49,366 nt of DNA, taken from positions 1 through 49,366 of the IMG/VR virus record IMGVR_UViG_3300023087_000023; one strand, 5' to 3'. Positions 8,249 to 16,556 of this stretch are shown here, in pieces. The notes under the pieces are model-generated. The model was not told where the DNA came from. It searched no databases and worked only from the letters and a program-made list of their open reading frames with translations. The stretch comes from a virus. The position numbers and the translations under genes are program-made. Numbering within the stretch: position 1 is the stretch's first letter; every line of letters begins with the position of its first letter.

Positions 8249-8746
8249 TTATTTATCTTTATCAAGCCCTTTAAGCTTCTCTAATAGACTATTTCTGTCT
8301 GTAACAACGTAGCCTTCGCCGCTTACAATATCGCCGTCAACTCCGCCTTCTTTGTCCATTTTTTCTTTTTTAAGTTGTAGTTCAACCATTTTCAGTTTTT
8401 TATCTAACTTGGCAACTTTAGCATCAAGACCTGTTTTTAACATTCCTCCTGCAACTTCGAAAACTCTACCACTATAACGGCTTTCAACATTCATGCCTAA
8501 ATCCATTAGGTCTTCGTATGCTTGCATAGCTTTATCTGCAACTTCATTCAATTCTTTATCTGCCATTTCGCCTAGGCCTTTTACAGCAGGAAGTGCAGCA
8601 TTGATTTTATCAAAGTCTGCAATATCTCTAAAAGTTTGAGCTTGCTCTATTTCATACTGTTTTTGATCTTCTTGTTGAGACTCTGCTTGTTCAACTATCT
8701 CTTTTGCATCCGGCAAATTAAGTAGATCTTCTAATTTTTTAGTCAT
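8249..8746 (-). CDS. gp16: Putative terminase small subunit gp16
   Basis: The small terminase subunit binds DNA ends and regulates the gp17 motor. The 165 residues are close to T4 gp16 (164) in length and share its make-up: an acidic N-terminus beginning with a short LEDLLNLPD helix, a long central coiled-coil region (about residues 60-130) and a Lys-rich C-terminus. There is no sharp catalytic motif to confirm it, so the call rests on length, composition and position in the packaging cluster upstream of gp17. It begins with a weak AATGGAAA-type ribosome site after a GATAAATA octamer. Confidence 0.65.
   Translation of the reverse strand: MTKKLEDLLNLPDAKEIVEQAESQQEDQKQYEIEQAQTFRDIADFDKINAALPAVKGLGEMADKELNEVADKAMQAYEDLMDLGMNVESRYSGRVFEVAGGMLKTGLDAKVAKLDKKLKMVELQLKKEKMDKEGGVDGDIVSGEGYVVTDRNSLLEKLKGLDKDK
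8250..8257 (-). promoter_or_regulatory. Late-promoter-like octamer upstream of the 185-residue gene
   Basis: GATAAATA on the minus strand, 26 nt before the ATG at 8223 and overlapping the stop codon of gp16. Spacing leaves room for a short leader with a Shine-Dalgarno. Confidence 0.5.
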
Positions 8747-8770
8747 TGTATTTCCATTATATGCTACTAT

Positions 8771-8778
8771 TATTTATC
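8771..8778 (-). promoter_or_regulatory. Late-promoter-like octamer upstream of gp16
   Basis: GATAAATA on the minus strand, 24 nt before the gp16 ATG and touching the stop codon of the sulfotransferase gene. Confidence 0.5.
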
Positions 8779-9356
8779 TAAGGAGTGTATTCAAAATAAT
8801 CTAAATCTTTATGAAAATGTTTTTTTATGCATCTAATATATTCTGTAGAATATTCTGTTATTGTTTTTTCTTTATAATTGTGTATTTGTTGTGTTAAAGG
8901 TTCATTACAATTTACTAATGTTTGTATTTGCATAAAATCTTTTTCCAAAGATTCGTATCTTAAAATTATATCTACACCTTCTATAAAATCAGTTTGACAT
9001 TTTACATTTCTAAGTTTATTTGCAACACAATAATCAATGTAATAAACAATTCCTTTTTCCCATGCTTGTTGCAGGGGATAATAATAATTTTCTAACATGT
9101 CTATTTTATTTTGCTTTTTTGCTCTCCAAATACTTTTAGGTATTTTGTGTTTCCCCCAATTGTATAAACTTAACATTCTTGAATATGTGTTTCTTACTAT
9201 TGTAAAACTAGTGTCATACTTCGTCGGTCTATTTCTTTCAATCCTTTCAGCTAGTGTAAGATGTCCAATTTGTTGATGGTGTATCTTATTTTGTTTCAAC
9301 CAGGCCTGAACACTTGCTCCTGCTGTTTTAGGTATATGGACGAACGCAATTTTCAT
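8778..9356 (-). CDS. Sulfotransferase-family protein
   Basis: A 192-residue member of the PAPS-dependent sulfotransferase superfamily, which moves sulfate onto hydroxyls of glycans or small molecules. The N-terminus FVHIPKTAGAS (residues 5-15) is the 5'-phosphosulfate loop and VRNTYSRMLSLY (54-65) is the 3'-phosphate-binding motif with R55 and S59. A tyrosine- and lysine-rich acceptor region follows. It overlaps gp4 by four bases (ATGA), so it is translationally coupled to a head-completion gene and likely made late. It is more AT-rich than its neighbours, which may indicate separate acquisition. Target unknown: virion fibres, host surface polysaccharide and a small molecule are all possible. 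Confidence 0.82.
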   Translation of the reverse strand: MKIAFVHIPKTAGASVQAWLKQNKIHHQQIGHLTLAERIERNRPTKYDTSFTIVRNTYSRMLSLYNWGKHKIPKSIWRAKKQNKIDMLENYYYPLQQAWEKGIVYYIDYCVANKLRNVKCQTDFIEGVDIILRYESLEKDFMQIQTLVNCNEPLTQQIHNYKEKTITEYSTEYIRCIKKHFHKDLDYFEYTP

Positions 9357-9790
9357 TTTCTGCGTCCATTATGAAATATATCATCCTCTGTTACTATACG
9401 GAAATATATACCATTTTGTTTACAATAGGCTCTAGCTGCTTCCCACTTAGCTTGATTTACAATCCAATGTGCTTGATTAGCTCTATTGCGTCCTACTTTT
9501 TCTTTGAGTGTTTGATTTTTTGGCTTGACTTCTATAAGTTCAACTCGTTGTTTTCCTTTGCGGTCACTATATACTATAAAGAAGTCAGGAACATATATTG
9601 TCTGTTTTCCGCTCAGCGGATTACGATATGGTATTTTTATAGATTCACTAGCCCATTTTGCTACACTTGGATGCTCATCGCAAAATTTCATAAAGGTAAA
9701 CTCCCAACCACTTCTATATGTAGGAGTTCTATTGCCAATATATTTGTCAGGATTTTTTAGATTAAATTTACCTTGGGCAAATCTTGACAT
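9353..9790 (-). CDS. gp4: Head completion protein gp4 (TnsA-like nuclease fold)
   Basis: T4 gp4 is needed to complete DNA-filled heads before tail joining. The 145 residues are the usual length. The protein opens with the family signature FAQGKFNLKNPDKYIGN and then shows a PD-(D/E)xK-like core: E29 in SGWEF, PDF in YVPDFFIV (about residues 68-75) and ELIEVKPK (about 85-92). This supports the view that gp4 proteins are nuclease-fold relatives of the TnsA/VSR group. Ribosome site AGGA. It ends in an ATGA overlap with the sulfotransferase gene and follows the 119-residue gene by 10 bases, so all three are probably one transcript. Confidence 0.88.
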   Translation of the reverse strand: MSRFAQGKFNLKNPDKYIGNRTPTYRSGWEFTFMKFCDEHPSVAKWASESIKIPYRNPLSGKQTIYVPDFFIVYSDRKGKQRVELIEVKPKNQTLKEKVGRNRANQAHWIVNQAKWEAARAYCKQNGIYFRIVTEDDIFHNGRRK

Positions 9791-9800
9791 AGTCTCAGTC

Positions 9801-10160
9801 CTATACTATAATATTTCTTTGTTCGTATAATGACAGCACTGAGTTTTTCTTAAAGCCAATAACACTAGTTTTTGGTCTGTATAGATTTAATATTTGTGAT
9901 ATAACATTGTTTATTTCAACATCATTAAAACCTTTGAGAGTATCTAACAATTTGAACACAGGAACATTATCAATTTTTGCTTGTTGTAAAAAAATAGCTG
10001 CTGTGTTTATCGCAGACAATCTATCAAAACCTCTTTTCAAGAAATATGTTACTACTGCACTAACATCATTTGCATTATAACTAATTTGTTCCTTAAAATA
10101 GTTGTTGAAAATAATTTGTGTGTCGTCTAGCTTTAATGATTCAGGATTATTAGATTGCAT
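9801..10160 (-). CDS. Small hypothetical protein coupled to the tube-like gene
   Basis: A 119-residue mostly helical protein that I do not recognise. The start ATG at 10160 overlaps the end of the upstream tube-like gene by 11 bases, which implies translational coupling. No motif, membrane segment or Cys pair is visible. Its place between a tail-tube-like protein and gp4 suggests a small tail or baseplate factor, or an assembly chaperone. Confidence 0.72.
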   Translation of the reverse strand: MQSNNPESLKLDDTQIIFNNYFKEQISYNANDVSAVVTYFLKRGFDRLSAINTAAIFLQQAKIDNVPVFKLLDTLKGFNDVEINNVISQILNLYRPKTSVIGFKKNSVLSLYEQRNIIV

Positions 10161-11397
10161 TTTGTATTTCCAGTGCTGCTTTCATGAAAGTAAATATTTT
10201 ATAATCGCCACTCAGTGCTTGTTCTTGTATATCTGTAAGTATAATAGACTGTTCACTTGGTGATAATCGTAAATAAGCTTCATAATCTAATCCTTCTACA
10301 TACCCTGTGTTCAAAAGTTTTGCAAGAAAACTATTATATGCAGTGGGATTATCTGTAAGTAAATTATAAGTTGTTTCTGGATCTCCAGAAACTCTATCAA
10401 CTTTAAGTATTGCATCAGGCAAGTTGTTAGATTGTGTGTCTCTAACAGGAATTAGATATCCGGGAATAGTGTTATTGGTATTAGGAAATATAGGGGTTTG
10501 GGAGAATTGCTGGCTGGTTATTTTGCCAAACACATCTAAACCAGGTGCATCATTAGTGCCAAAAGGTAAATTAAAATCAAAAATATCTTCAACTATTTTT
10601 CCTATTGTTGGTAAAACAAAATCAGAAGTTTTATTATTCACTGCACTACTTAGTGGACTAAATGTGTTATCATATCCTGTTTCTGCATCAGTAAAGTTTT
10701 TAGGTTCTCCATCTTCTCCTACTGTCCCGCTATCATAAAGCACACTTTCATAAGCAATAGTTATTGAGTTTTCATTCATTTCATTACCGCTTGAAGAATC
10801 TACAGAGCCATGTTCCCAACCTGAAAGTAAAGGATTAACAAGTGTATAACTGTACCAATTTTGTAGGCTCAATTGGTATATTTTAATCGTACTAAAAAAC
10901 GGACCATCTAAAAAATTATTCAATCCATAGTTAGGTGTTATACTACTATATTTGTCTCTAGGTGCAAAGCTGCCGTCGGGTGTAAAAAATGATCCACCTA
11001 GGACGTGATTGCCATCTTGGAAATAAAATCTATAATATTCTTCTAGCATAGATCTTGTAGCACCTAGATTGTCATCATGTAATACTATGCGAATATCTTG
11101 ATAGTCTATTCTCGTTTGCAGATTTTTCTTACGATTATACTGTTGTTTATTTTGTATATCTGCTCTATACGCAGGTAAGTCTGCACTCTTAACAAGCACA
11201 CCTATTTGTTTGTTATATTCTCGTGTGTTAGAATTGAAACTGACATCGGCTGCTGGTTCAAATACAACATGATATAAAAATTTTACTTTAGGGGAAAATA
11301 AATGTCCGTATTGCGTGAATAAATTATTCGCATGACGTGCATCACGCAAATGTGTGTTAATTTCCCTAGGGATTATGAAACTATTCCACCAACTCAT
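10150..11397 (-). CDS. Tail-tube-like protein, candidate baseplate-tube junction (gp54/gp48-like)
   Basis: A 415-residue protein with two segments resembling the gp19 tube fold: KVKFLYHVVFEP with VLVKSADLPAYRAD in the N-terminal third, and IKIYQLSLQNWYSY with NSITIAYESVLYD near the middle. The corresponding gp19 parts are YRFRVLFENF, DRFQLVGCYLES and DAVTVSLSIRYD. In T4 the gp48 and gp54 proteins are tube-like and start tube assembly on the baseplate, and this gene following gp19 fits that role. The C-terminal 150 residues are an extra domain without recognisable motif. GATAAATA is 5 nt before the ATG and no Shine-Dalgarno is seen, so translation may be leaderless. Assignment to gp54 rather than gp48 is uncertain. 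Confidence 0.6.
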   Translation of the reverse strand: MSWWNSFIIPREINTHLRDARHANNLFTQYGHLFSPKVKFLYHVVFEPAADVSFNSNTREYNKQIGVLVKSADLPAYRADIQNKQQYNRKKNLQTRIDYQDIRIVLHDDNLGATRSMLEEYYRFYFQDGNHVLGGSFFTPDGSFAPRDKYSSITPNYGLNNFLDGPFFSTIKIYQLSLQNWYSYTLVNPLLSGWEHGSVDSSSGNEMNENSITIAYESVLYDSGTVGEDGEPKNFTDAETGYDNTFSPLSSAVNNKTSDFVLPTIGKIVEDIFDFNLPFGTNDAPGLDVFGKITSQQFSQTPIFPNTNNTIPGYLIPVRDTQSNNLPDAILKVDRVSGDPETTYNLLTDNPTAYNSFLAKLLNTGYVEGLDYEAYLRLSPSEQSIILTDIQEQALSGDYKIFTFMKAALEIQNAI

Positions 11398-11402
11398 ATT
11401 AG

Positions 11403-11410
11403 TATTTATC
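11403..11410 (-). promoter_or_regulatory. Late-promoter-like octamer 5 nt from the tube-like gene
   Basis: GATAAATA on the minus strand followed by CTAAT then ATG. It lies just after the terminator that ends the gp19 transcript. With T4 late-promoter geometry the first transcribed base would be the A of the ATG. Confidence 0.55.
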
Positions 11411-11430
11411 TACTTAAATTTGTGCGTACA

Positions 11431-11467
11431 TAATAAAAAAGTAGGAACCTAAGAAGATTCCTACTTT
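11431..11467 (-). terminator. Rho-independent terminator after gp19
   Basis: A perfect 10-bp stem (AAAGTAGGAA at 11438-11447 with TTCCTACTTT at 11458-11467) and a 10-base loop, followed by a U-rich tract on the minus-strand RNA. Confidence 0.9.
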
Positions 11468-11496
11468 CTTTATACAAGAATACCAGAATGTAAATA

Positions 11497-12144
11497 TTAG
11501 CCAGTAGCTTGTGTGCCGCCGATAGCGTCTTGTGCAGCTCTAGTAATAGCTTCGCCAACGCCGCTAAACTGTTCTTCACTACCAAACTGAATTGCGTTAT
11601 CGTAACGAATACTTAGAGAAACTGTAACAGCATCACTAGTTGCATATGCTAGTGTGTTATAGTTTGCACTTTCTAAGTAACAACCTACTAGTTGGAATCT
11701 ATCAATTATATTAGAACCATTAGCGCCGTTACCACCGTCTAGTATTTCTATTTTTGTAATAAACTTATATGAACCACCTGACACAGCACTTGACTGCTCA
11801 AAAAAGTCAAACTGTCTTTGAAGTTGTTGACCAACAATCTTTTGAATGTTATTGTTAGCATCTTCACGTAGTGTTAATGTAATTGGTTCCCAGTTGTGCT
11901 TACCAGCAAGATATGTTCTTGAGTTGTAAGCATCTAATGTCATTTGTTCAAATGTTAAGTTTGGACGGGTGACATCAACAACTTGTCTAGTAATTTCGCG
12001 GATACCATCTGGGCCGCCTGTTGTTCCAAAGTTTTCAAATAAAACTCTAAAACGATATTGAAGTTTTGGCATTAGCAATGAACTGTTGCTGCCGCCCCCA
12101 TCTTCTGTTGGGATTGAAATATTTGTTAATGTTGTAATTGGCAT
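11497..12144 (-). CDS. gp19: Tail tube protein gp19
   Basis: Forms the inner tube through which DNA passes, stacked as hexamers inside the gp18 sheath. The 215 residues (T4: 163) have the family pattern: a disordered N-terminus, LQYRFRVLFENF, the ITRQVVDVTRPNLTFEQM strand-loop, NSRTYLAGKHNWEPITLTLRED, and the C-terminal DRFQLVGCYLESANYNTLAY with DAVTVSLSIRYDNA. A good AGGAG precedes the ATG. It has its own octamer upstream and a terminator downstream, separating this highly expressed gene from its neighbours, as expected for a major structural protein. Confidence 0.94.
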   Translation of the reverse strand: MPITTLTNISIPTEDGGGSNSSLLMPKLQYRFRVLFENFGTTGGPDGIREITRQVVDVTRPNLTFEQMTLDAYNSRTYLAGKHNWEPITLTLREDANNNIQKIVGQQLQRQFDFFEQSSAVSGGSYKFITKIEILDGGNGANGSNIIDRFQLVGCYLESANYNTLAYATSDAVTVSLSIRYDNAIQFGSEEQFSGVGEAITRAAQDAIGGTQATG

Positions 12145-12165
12145 TCTTGTCTCCTGTTACAATAG

Positions 12166-12173
12166 TATTTATG
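12166..12173 (-). promoter_or_regulatory. Late-promoter-like octamer upstream of gp19
   Basis: CATAAATA followed by C on the minus strand, 21 nt before the gp19 ATG, between the gp18 hairpin and the gp19 Shine-Dalgarno. Confidence 0.5.
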
Positions 12174-12180
12174 CATAATA

Positions 12181-12202
12181 GGACGGGGTAATTTCCCCGT
12201 CC
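12181..12202 (-). terminator. Hairpin terminator after gp18
   Basis: A perfect 8-bp GC-rich stem (GGACGGGG at 12181-12188, CCCCGTCC at 12195-12202) with a 6-base loop lies just after the gp18 stop. The downstream RNA (TATTATG) is only partly U-rich, so termination may be incomplete. Confidence 0.7.
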
Positions 12203-12216
12203 ATTAAGTACGCATA

Positions 12217-15200
12217 TTAACCTAGTGCCGAAATTTCTCCTGTGTTCTTAAGTCTTAGAGGAATGTAAATAAATTCAATTGCTTTGACTGGTTCAATAGC
12301 AACATCTAAGTACAATTCGTTTCTATCGATTCTAGCTGGTGTGTTGTTTGTTTCATCACATACAACTAAGAAGTCGTATACAGCTCTTAGTCCTACTAAT
12401 TCAAGTAGCAATTGATCTGCTGCTGACTTAATTTGATCACGTGTTACTTTATCGTTTGGTTCAAACAAGTATGGTCTTGCTAGTAGTTCTAACTGACCTC
12501 TTAAGTATACAACTAAACGTGCAACATTTACTCTGTCTAGTGCAGAAGCGTTTCTTGCGCGAGTCTTTTGTCCAAACACAACAAGTCCAGCACCATTAAT
12601 AAATGTTATCGGATTGATTTGGTTTGAATAAAGTGTATCACGCTGTCCTGTGTTCAACGAAACTCCTACAAATTCACCTTCATTGTTAATGTAACCTGAA
12701 CTTGAAGCGTTTGTTACCCCGCCGCGTCTTGTACCTGCTGGTGCAAACCAGGGGAATGCCACTTGGTCGTTTAGCACTAGTGTGCGTAATGCCATATGAC
12801 TTGGAGGAACAACTACATTATTACCAAAGTTGTCGCTGCTAAATCCGCTTGGATAATACATACCAAGATATTCATCTTTTGAAACTGCACCCAAGTCGTT
12901 ATCTTCTAGTGCACCTCTAACATTGTTTGCCCACTCATTAAGTGATGTTGCATCAGGTGTTAAACGGAATGGTGTGTCACCTACAACAAATGCTGTCAAG
13001 CGTCTGTCATAGTTTAGTGTAATCATTTCACCTATTAGCTCTGGATAACCTGGAGCAGCAATTAGATTAAACTGACGTGATTCCTCATCACGAATATCTT
13101 GGTTACTGTTGACCAATGATTGTAATGCCTGTACAACTGACTTGCGTTGAGCAAAACGTCCAAATGTGCCTGAGCCATCTTCGTTATTACCTGAGTCAGT
13201 AACCCAACGGTGTGGGTAATAGCTACTCATTGGCTGATCAATTAAATCTGCTGGATCAGCACTTTGCGGATCGTCTACCTGGAAGCGTGTGTTTGATCCT
13301 GCTACATCAATGTAGTCACGTACAAAACGCTTTACATTAAATCCGCTTCTGCGAGTGTTCCAAAGCATCATACCTTTTGGATATAGTGCTGGATCTGGAG
13401 CATCTGGATCTAAATAATCATTTACAAGTAAGTCAGCAATTTCTGCTGGCCCAAATGGACCTGCTGTTGAGCCGCCTGACGTGCTCCAACGTGCATCTGC
13501 AAATAGCATCCCATTTTCAGTTGTTTGATCTGTTTTGTCAATTAGGACCCATTCTTCAGAAGTACCGTTCCAGCGATATACTAGTGGAAAGTTTTCTAAA
13601 TCTGCTGTAGAAATCCAAAGGTCACCGTCGACTAGTGGACTTGCATCTGACTGCTCTGTAGGTGCAGCAGCACTTACTTTTGGTCCTGCTGGATCTGTGT
13701 TTGCGTAGTCATCGTTGTAATTCTGATATCCTACCCAAGTGTCACCATCGTGAATCATAATATCTACTTCGTCAACAACAGAACTGTACCAACGCTGGCC
13801 ATCTTTTGTTAGTGCCAAAGGTTCAGTGCTAGATGCTGTATATTCTAGTGGCTTCCAGTTTGACGCAATCAAATCATGTGTAGCATCGCCTGTTGGTGCA
13901 TCGAGCAATCCTGGTGTAGCTGTGTCTTCATTAGAACCAGCTGCGTTCAACCCTTCCATGCCCATTTGTGCAAATAAACCGTCAGTGTCAGCAATTCTAA
14001 TTTCGCCGCCTAATTTATGTTCAATTACAACCTTGTTAGAAGCATTCACATATGCAACGATGTTTTGAAAAGCTGCGCTGTTTATAGCACTAGCAACAAG
14101 CTCAGCATCATCAGCATCTCCTATAATAGCTATTGGACCTACTGTTTTAGTTGTTAGTGCTGCGCTATTAACCACTGTTTCAGCTAAGTCAAAGCTGTAT
14201 GATCCTGCTGTCATTGCACTAATAGTATCTGATACAACTTGTGTAGCACCTGATCTAAATCTGTACTTGACTCTGAAATCTGCTTCTACTGGCGATGCTT
14301 CTCCAACGTTTGCATCTACATACACATCTCCTACGAGTAAGTTGGAGCCACCACCTGTTTTATCAAGTGCAAAAATAGCACTTTCATTGCTTGTATACAT
14401 TGGTGCAGATACATTTGCCCAAAGTTGTGTGTCTGTGCTATACTGTTTGATTCTCCAGTTTGCACCACCATTTGGCGCTGTAGTTTTAATCCATAAGCTA
14501 CCTGTTGGTGCAGGACTTGTGTCTGCAACTTTGTACTCAGGTACACTTGTATGTGGTGCAATTGTTGCTCTTGGAGCACTGTATGTACCTTCTCTAATGC
14601 CTAATGCGCCTACTCCGCTTGTGCCTTCAGTTTCAGATAGCAATGAACCACTGCCTCTGTTCAAAACAATATCAACTCCAGTTGAATAAATTTCCAAAAT
14701 TCCGTTATGTGCTGCTGCACTAATTCCTGCAGATGTCAGTGCTACAGTGCTGTTTATTGCTGCTACTAAATCAGCAATAGCGCCTGCGCCACCTACTGTA
14801 ACAGTAGTACCATTTATAAGCATTGTGTCTGCAGGGTTCATTACTGGACTTTTAGTTGCTGCTTCAACTGCTGGCCAGCTTGCTTTCCATTTTGTACCAC
14901 CAACTTTTACCCATTCACCTGCGTTTGCATTTAATGATCTACCTGCACTCTTGTAGTACAAATCATTTGTATCTACAGTTGCATCTAGGGCATATTCGCC
15001 TACTTGGCCAACTGAGCCTTTTGGTCCGCTGCCAGTTACGTCTGTACCTTCTGTTAGCACTCTTACTGGAACTGTGCTGAATGATTGTCCGCCTGTCGAT
15101 GTTACAGGTGCTGCATTCCATTCTAAAATACCAAATACTGTGTTTGCAGTATCAAACCAATGTGCGCCATCAACAGGCTCGCCGCCTGGAGCAGTTGCAC

Positions 15201-15564
15201 TTGGTGAAAGTTCTGATAGATCAATGTCTGCTCTAGCAACATAAGCACGGTTTGTTACGCCTAATAATGAATATGCTGTGTTTAAGCCGTATTCATTAAG
15301 TTCGCCTCCGTGAATCATGTTACCGTTGTTGTCTGATTCAAATATTGCATCGCCAAATAAATCGCCAAGTTCTCTTTGACTTGTAACTAGATAGGCTTTG
15401 CCTGCGTTTGCTGCTGTTGTGCCCTGAGCAACACCGCTTCCCGATGCGCTAGTTTTATTTGCGGCTGTAGCAACAAAGATCATCGGAACGGTTGCTGCCG
15501 CTCCTGGTGTGTAGAATGATTCGTCAATTACATTGACTTCTACGCCTGGTGATACTAATGCCAT
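12217..15564 (-). CDS. gp18: Tail sheath protein gp18 (enlarged)
   Basis: Contractile sheath subunit that shortens to drive the tube through the cell envelope. The N-terminus MALVSPGVEVNVIDESF and the C-terminal domain (AFPWFAPAGTRRG near residue 930, then ARNASALDRVNVARLVVYLRG, ending IYIPLRLKNTGEIS) are typical of T4-type sheaths. At 1115 residues it is much longer than T4 gp18 (659). The extra length lies in the middle (about residues 110-720) and includes repeated GSLWIKT/GDLWIST ... W.G....W modules that are likely surface-exposed. A good AGGAG precedes the ATG. Its own octamer lies upstream and a hairpin downstream. Confidence 0.94.
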   Translation of the reverse strand: MALVSPGVEVNVIDESFYTPGAAATVPMIFVATAANKTSASGSGVAQGTTAANAGKAYLVTSQRELGDLFGDAIFESDNNGNMIHGGELNEYGLNTAYSLLGVTNRAYVARADIDLSELSPSATAPGGEPVDGAHWFDTANTVFGILEWNAAPVTSTGGQSFSTVPVRVLTEGTDVTGSGPKGSVGQVGEYALDATVDTNDLYYKSAGRSLNANAGEWVKVGGTKWKASWPAVEAATKSPVMNPADTMLINGTTVTVGGAGAIADLVAAINSTVALTSAGISAAAHNGILEIYSTGVDIVLNRGSGSLLSETEGTSGVGALGIREGTYSAPRATIAPHTSVPEYKVADTSPAPTGSLWIKTTAPNGGANWRIKQYSTDTQLWANVSAPMYTSNESAIFALDKTGGGSNLLVGDVYVDANVGEASPVEADFRVKYRFRSGATQVVSDTISAMTAGSYSFDLAETVVNSAALTTKTVGPIAIIGDADDAELVASAINSAAFQNIVAYVNASNKVVIEHKLGGEIRIADTDGLFAQMGMEGLNAAGSNEDTATPGLLDAPTGDATHDLIASNWKPLEYTASSTEPLALTKDGQRWYSSVVDEVDIMIHDGDTWVGYQNYNDDYANTDPAGPKVSAAAPTEQSDASPLVDGDLWISTADLENFPLVYRWNGTSEEWVLIDKTDQTTENGMLFADARWSTSGGSTAGPFGPAEIADLLVNDYLDPDAPDPALYPKGMMLWNTRRSGFNVKRFVRDYIDVAGSNTRFQVDDPQSADPADLIDQPMSSYYPHRWVTDSGNNEDGSGTFGRFAQRKSVVQALQSLVNSNQDIRDEESRQFNLIAAPGYPELIGEMITLNYDRRLTAFVVGDTPFRLTPDATSLNEWANNVRGALEDNDLGAVSKDEYLGMYYPSGFSSDNFGNNVVVPPSHMALRTLVLNDQVAFPWFAPAGTRRGGVTNASSSGYINNEGEFVGVSLNTGQRDTLYSNQINPITFINGAGLVVFGQKTRARNASALDRVNVARLVVYLRGQLELLARPYLFEPNDKVTRDQIKSAADQLLLELVGLRAVYDFLVVCDETNNTPARIDRNELYLDVAIEPVKAIEFIYIPLRLKNTGEISALG

Positions 15565-15599
15565 TTTTGTTCTCCTGTTGGATATTGTTTATGCTAATG

Positions 15600-15607
15600 T
15601 ATTTATT
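15600..15607 (-). promoter_or_regulatory. Late-promoter-like octamer upstream of gp18
   Basis: AATAAATA followed by C on the minus strand, 35 nt before the gp18 ATG. It lies back-to-back with a weak plus-strand promoter for the HNH-like gene. Confidence 0.45.
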
Positions 15608-15634
15608 AAGATAATCAAAAATGTACCCTATAAT
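15606..15634 (+). promoter_or_regulatory. Weak sigma70-type promoter of the HNH-like gene
   Basis: TATAAT at 15629-15634 preceded with 17-base spacing by TTAAGA at 15606-15611 (four of six matches to TTGACA). The predicted transcript leads straight into a GGTGAGGT ribosome site. Confidence 0.45.
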
Positions 15635-15674
15635 TAGCCAAAAAAAGGGATAAAAAAGGTGAGGTAAATACAAT

Positions 15675-16010
15675 ATGAGACCTTTATGTAAGTGCGGACA
15701 ACGTCCTGCTGCTATAAACTACAAAAAAAATGGTAAAACTTATTATCGCAAACTTTGTGAAGTTTGTTTAAGGCACGGACTTAACCATGGGAAGCCTTTG
15801 TGGCAACAGCGTGGTTATACAAAAAAGAATGAATGCGAAAAGTGTGGCTTCAAGTCAAAACACGAAGAACAATTTAATGTGTTTCATTTAGACGGAGATT
15901 TAAATAACTGTAGACCAACAAACTTAAAAACAGTATGTGCTAATTGCCAGCGTATTATACAAAAAATCGACGGGCGGTGGAAGCAGGGAGACTTACGCCC
16001 TGATTTCTAA
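15675..16010 (+). CDS. Small HNH-like zinc protein
   Basis: A 111-residue Cys-rich protein. The N-terminal half has a zinc-ribbon-like pair of motifs (CKCG ... CEVC). The second half has CEKC followed by VFHLDGDLNN, NLKTVCANCQ, which follows the HNH endonuclease pattern (H-x-D ... N ... NL-x-T-x-C-x-x-C) except that the usual final His after the last CxxC is Gln. It may be a homing-type nicking enzyme or a DNA-binding remnant. It is the only plus-strand gene in this part of the late block, has its own promoter and GAGGT ribosome site, and its 3' end overlaps the convergent NMP-kinase-like gene by 56 bases, which fits insertion between gene modules. Confidence 0.7.
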   Translation: MRPLCKCGQRPAAINYKKNGKTYYRKLCEVCLRHGLNHGKPLWQQRGYTKKNECEKCGFKSKHEEQFNVFHLDGDLNNCRPTNLKTVCANCQRIIQKIDGRWKQGDLRPDF

Positions 16011-16500
16011 AGATTGTACGCATAAGTATATCTACATTCTTTTTAAGCCTTTTTAAATCACCATTGTTATCAACTGTATAATCACACATCCATTGTTCAA
16101 TGCTCATTGAGCTAGGATCTTCTGTAGGTAAATGATCTGAGCGATCTACCCAAATAGCGTAATCAAATATTTCTTCGTTTTGCATGGCAAAGAATTCACG
16201 CTTATTTCGTAGCCCGCAATAGATATCATTTTCTGCAAATAAGTTACGTCCAAGACGTGCTAGATCATCTTTGCAATAATCGTGGATCATATTATACCAT
16301 TCTGTACGATGATTATGTCTATCAGAAAAACATTCTTCTTCGTCTGCATAACCGTACTTGTCTTTTAGTTCGTTAAATATAAAAAGTTCTGAACAGAACT
16401 TACTGCTAGATTGAAAAGTATATCCGTAATCCTGTAATATTTCACAGACGGTATCTTTGCCATGTCTGCCATGACCAACAACTAAGAGCTTAGGTAACAT
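15955..16500 (-). CDS. P-loop nucleotide-kinase-like protein (dNMP-kinase-like)
   Basis: A 181-residue protein with an N-terminal P-loop VVGHGRHGKDT (about residues 7-17), where GRHGKDT matches the G-x-x-R/H-G-K-D-T pattern of T4 gp1 deoxynucleotide kinase and other NMP kinases. The next segment (GYTFQSSSKFCSELF) matches the substrate-binding part after the first helix. A role in dNTP supply is plausible, but the specific substrate cannot be read. It has its own consensus sigma70 promoter and an AGAGGA ribosome site, so it is probably expressed early, unlike the late genes around it. Confidence 0.72.
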   Translation of the reverse strand: MLPKLLVVGHGRHGKDTVCEILQDYGYTFQSSSKFCSELFIFNELKDKYGYADEEECFSDRHNHRTEWYNMIHDYCKDDLARLGRNLFAENDIYCGLRNKREFFAMQNEEIFDYAIWVDRSDHLPTEDPSSMSIEQWMCDYTVDNNGDLKRLKKNVDILMRTIFRNQGVSLPASTARRFFV

Positions 16501-16527
16501 GTAATATCCTCTTTACACTATTAATAA

Positions 16528-16556
16528 ATTATATAATAAATAGCCAGATTTGTCAA
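16528..16556 (-). promoter_or_regulatory. Consensus sigma70 promoter of the NMP-kinase-like gene
   Basis: TTGACA (16556-16551), 17-base spacer, TATAAT (16533-16528) on the minus strand: 12 of 12 consensus bases. The leader is about 20 nt and contains a Shine-Dalgarno. Confidence 0.85.

Noticed and set aside
15565-15674. tRNA or small RNA in the gap before gp18
   Set aside because: No cloverleaf or strong structure was found; the gap is explained by two promoters and ribosome sites.
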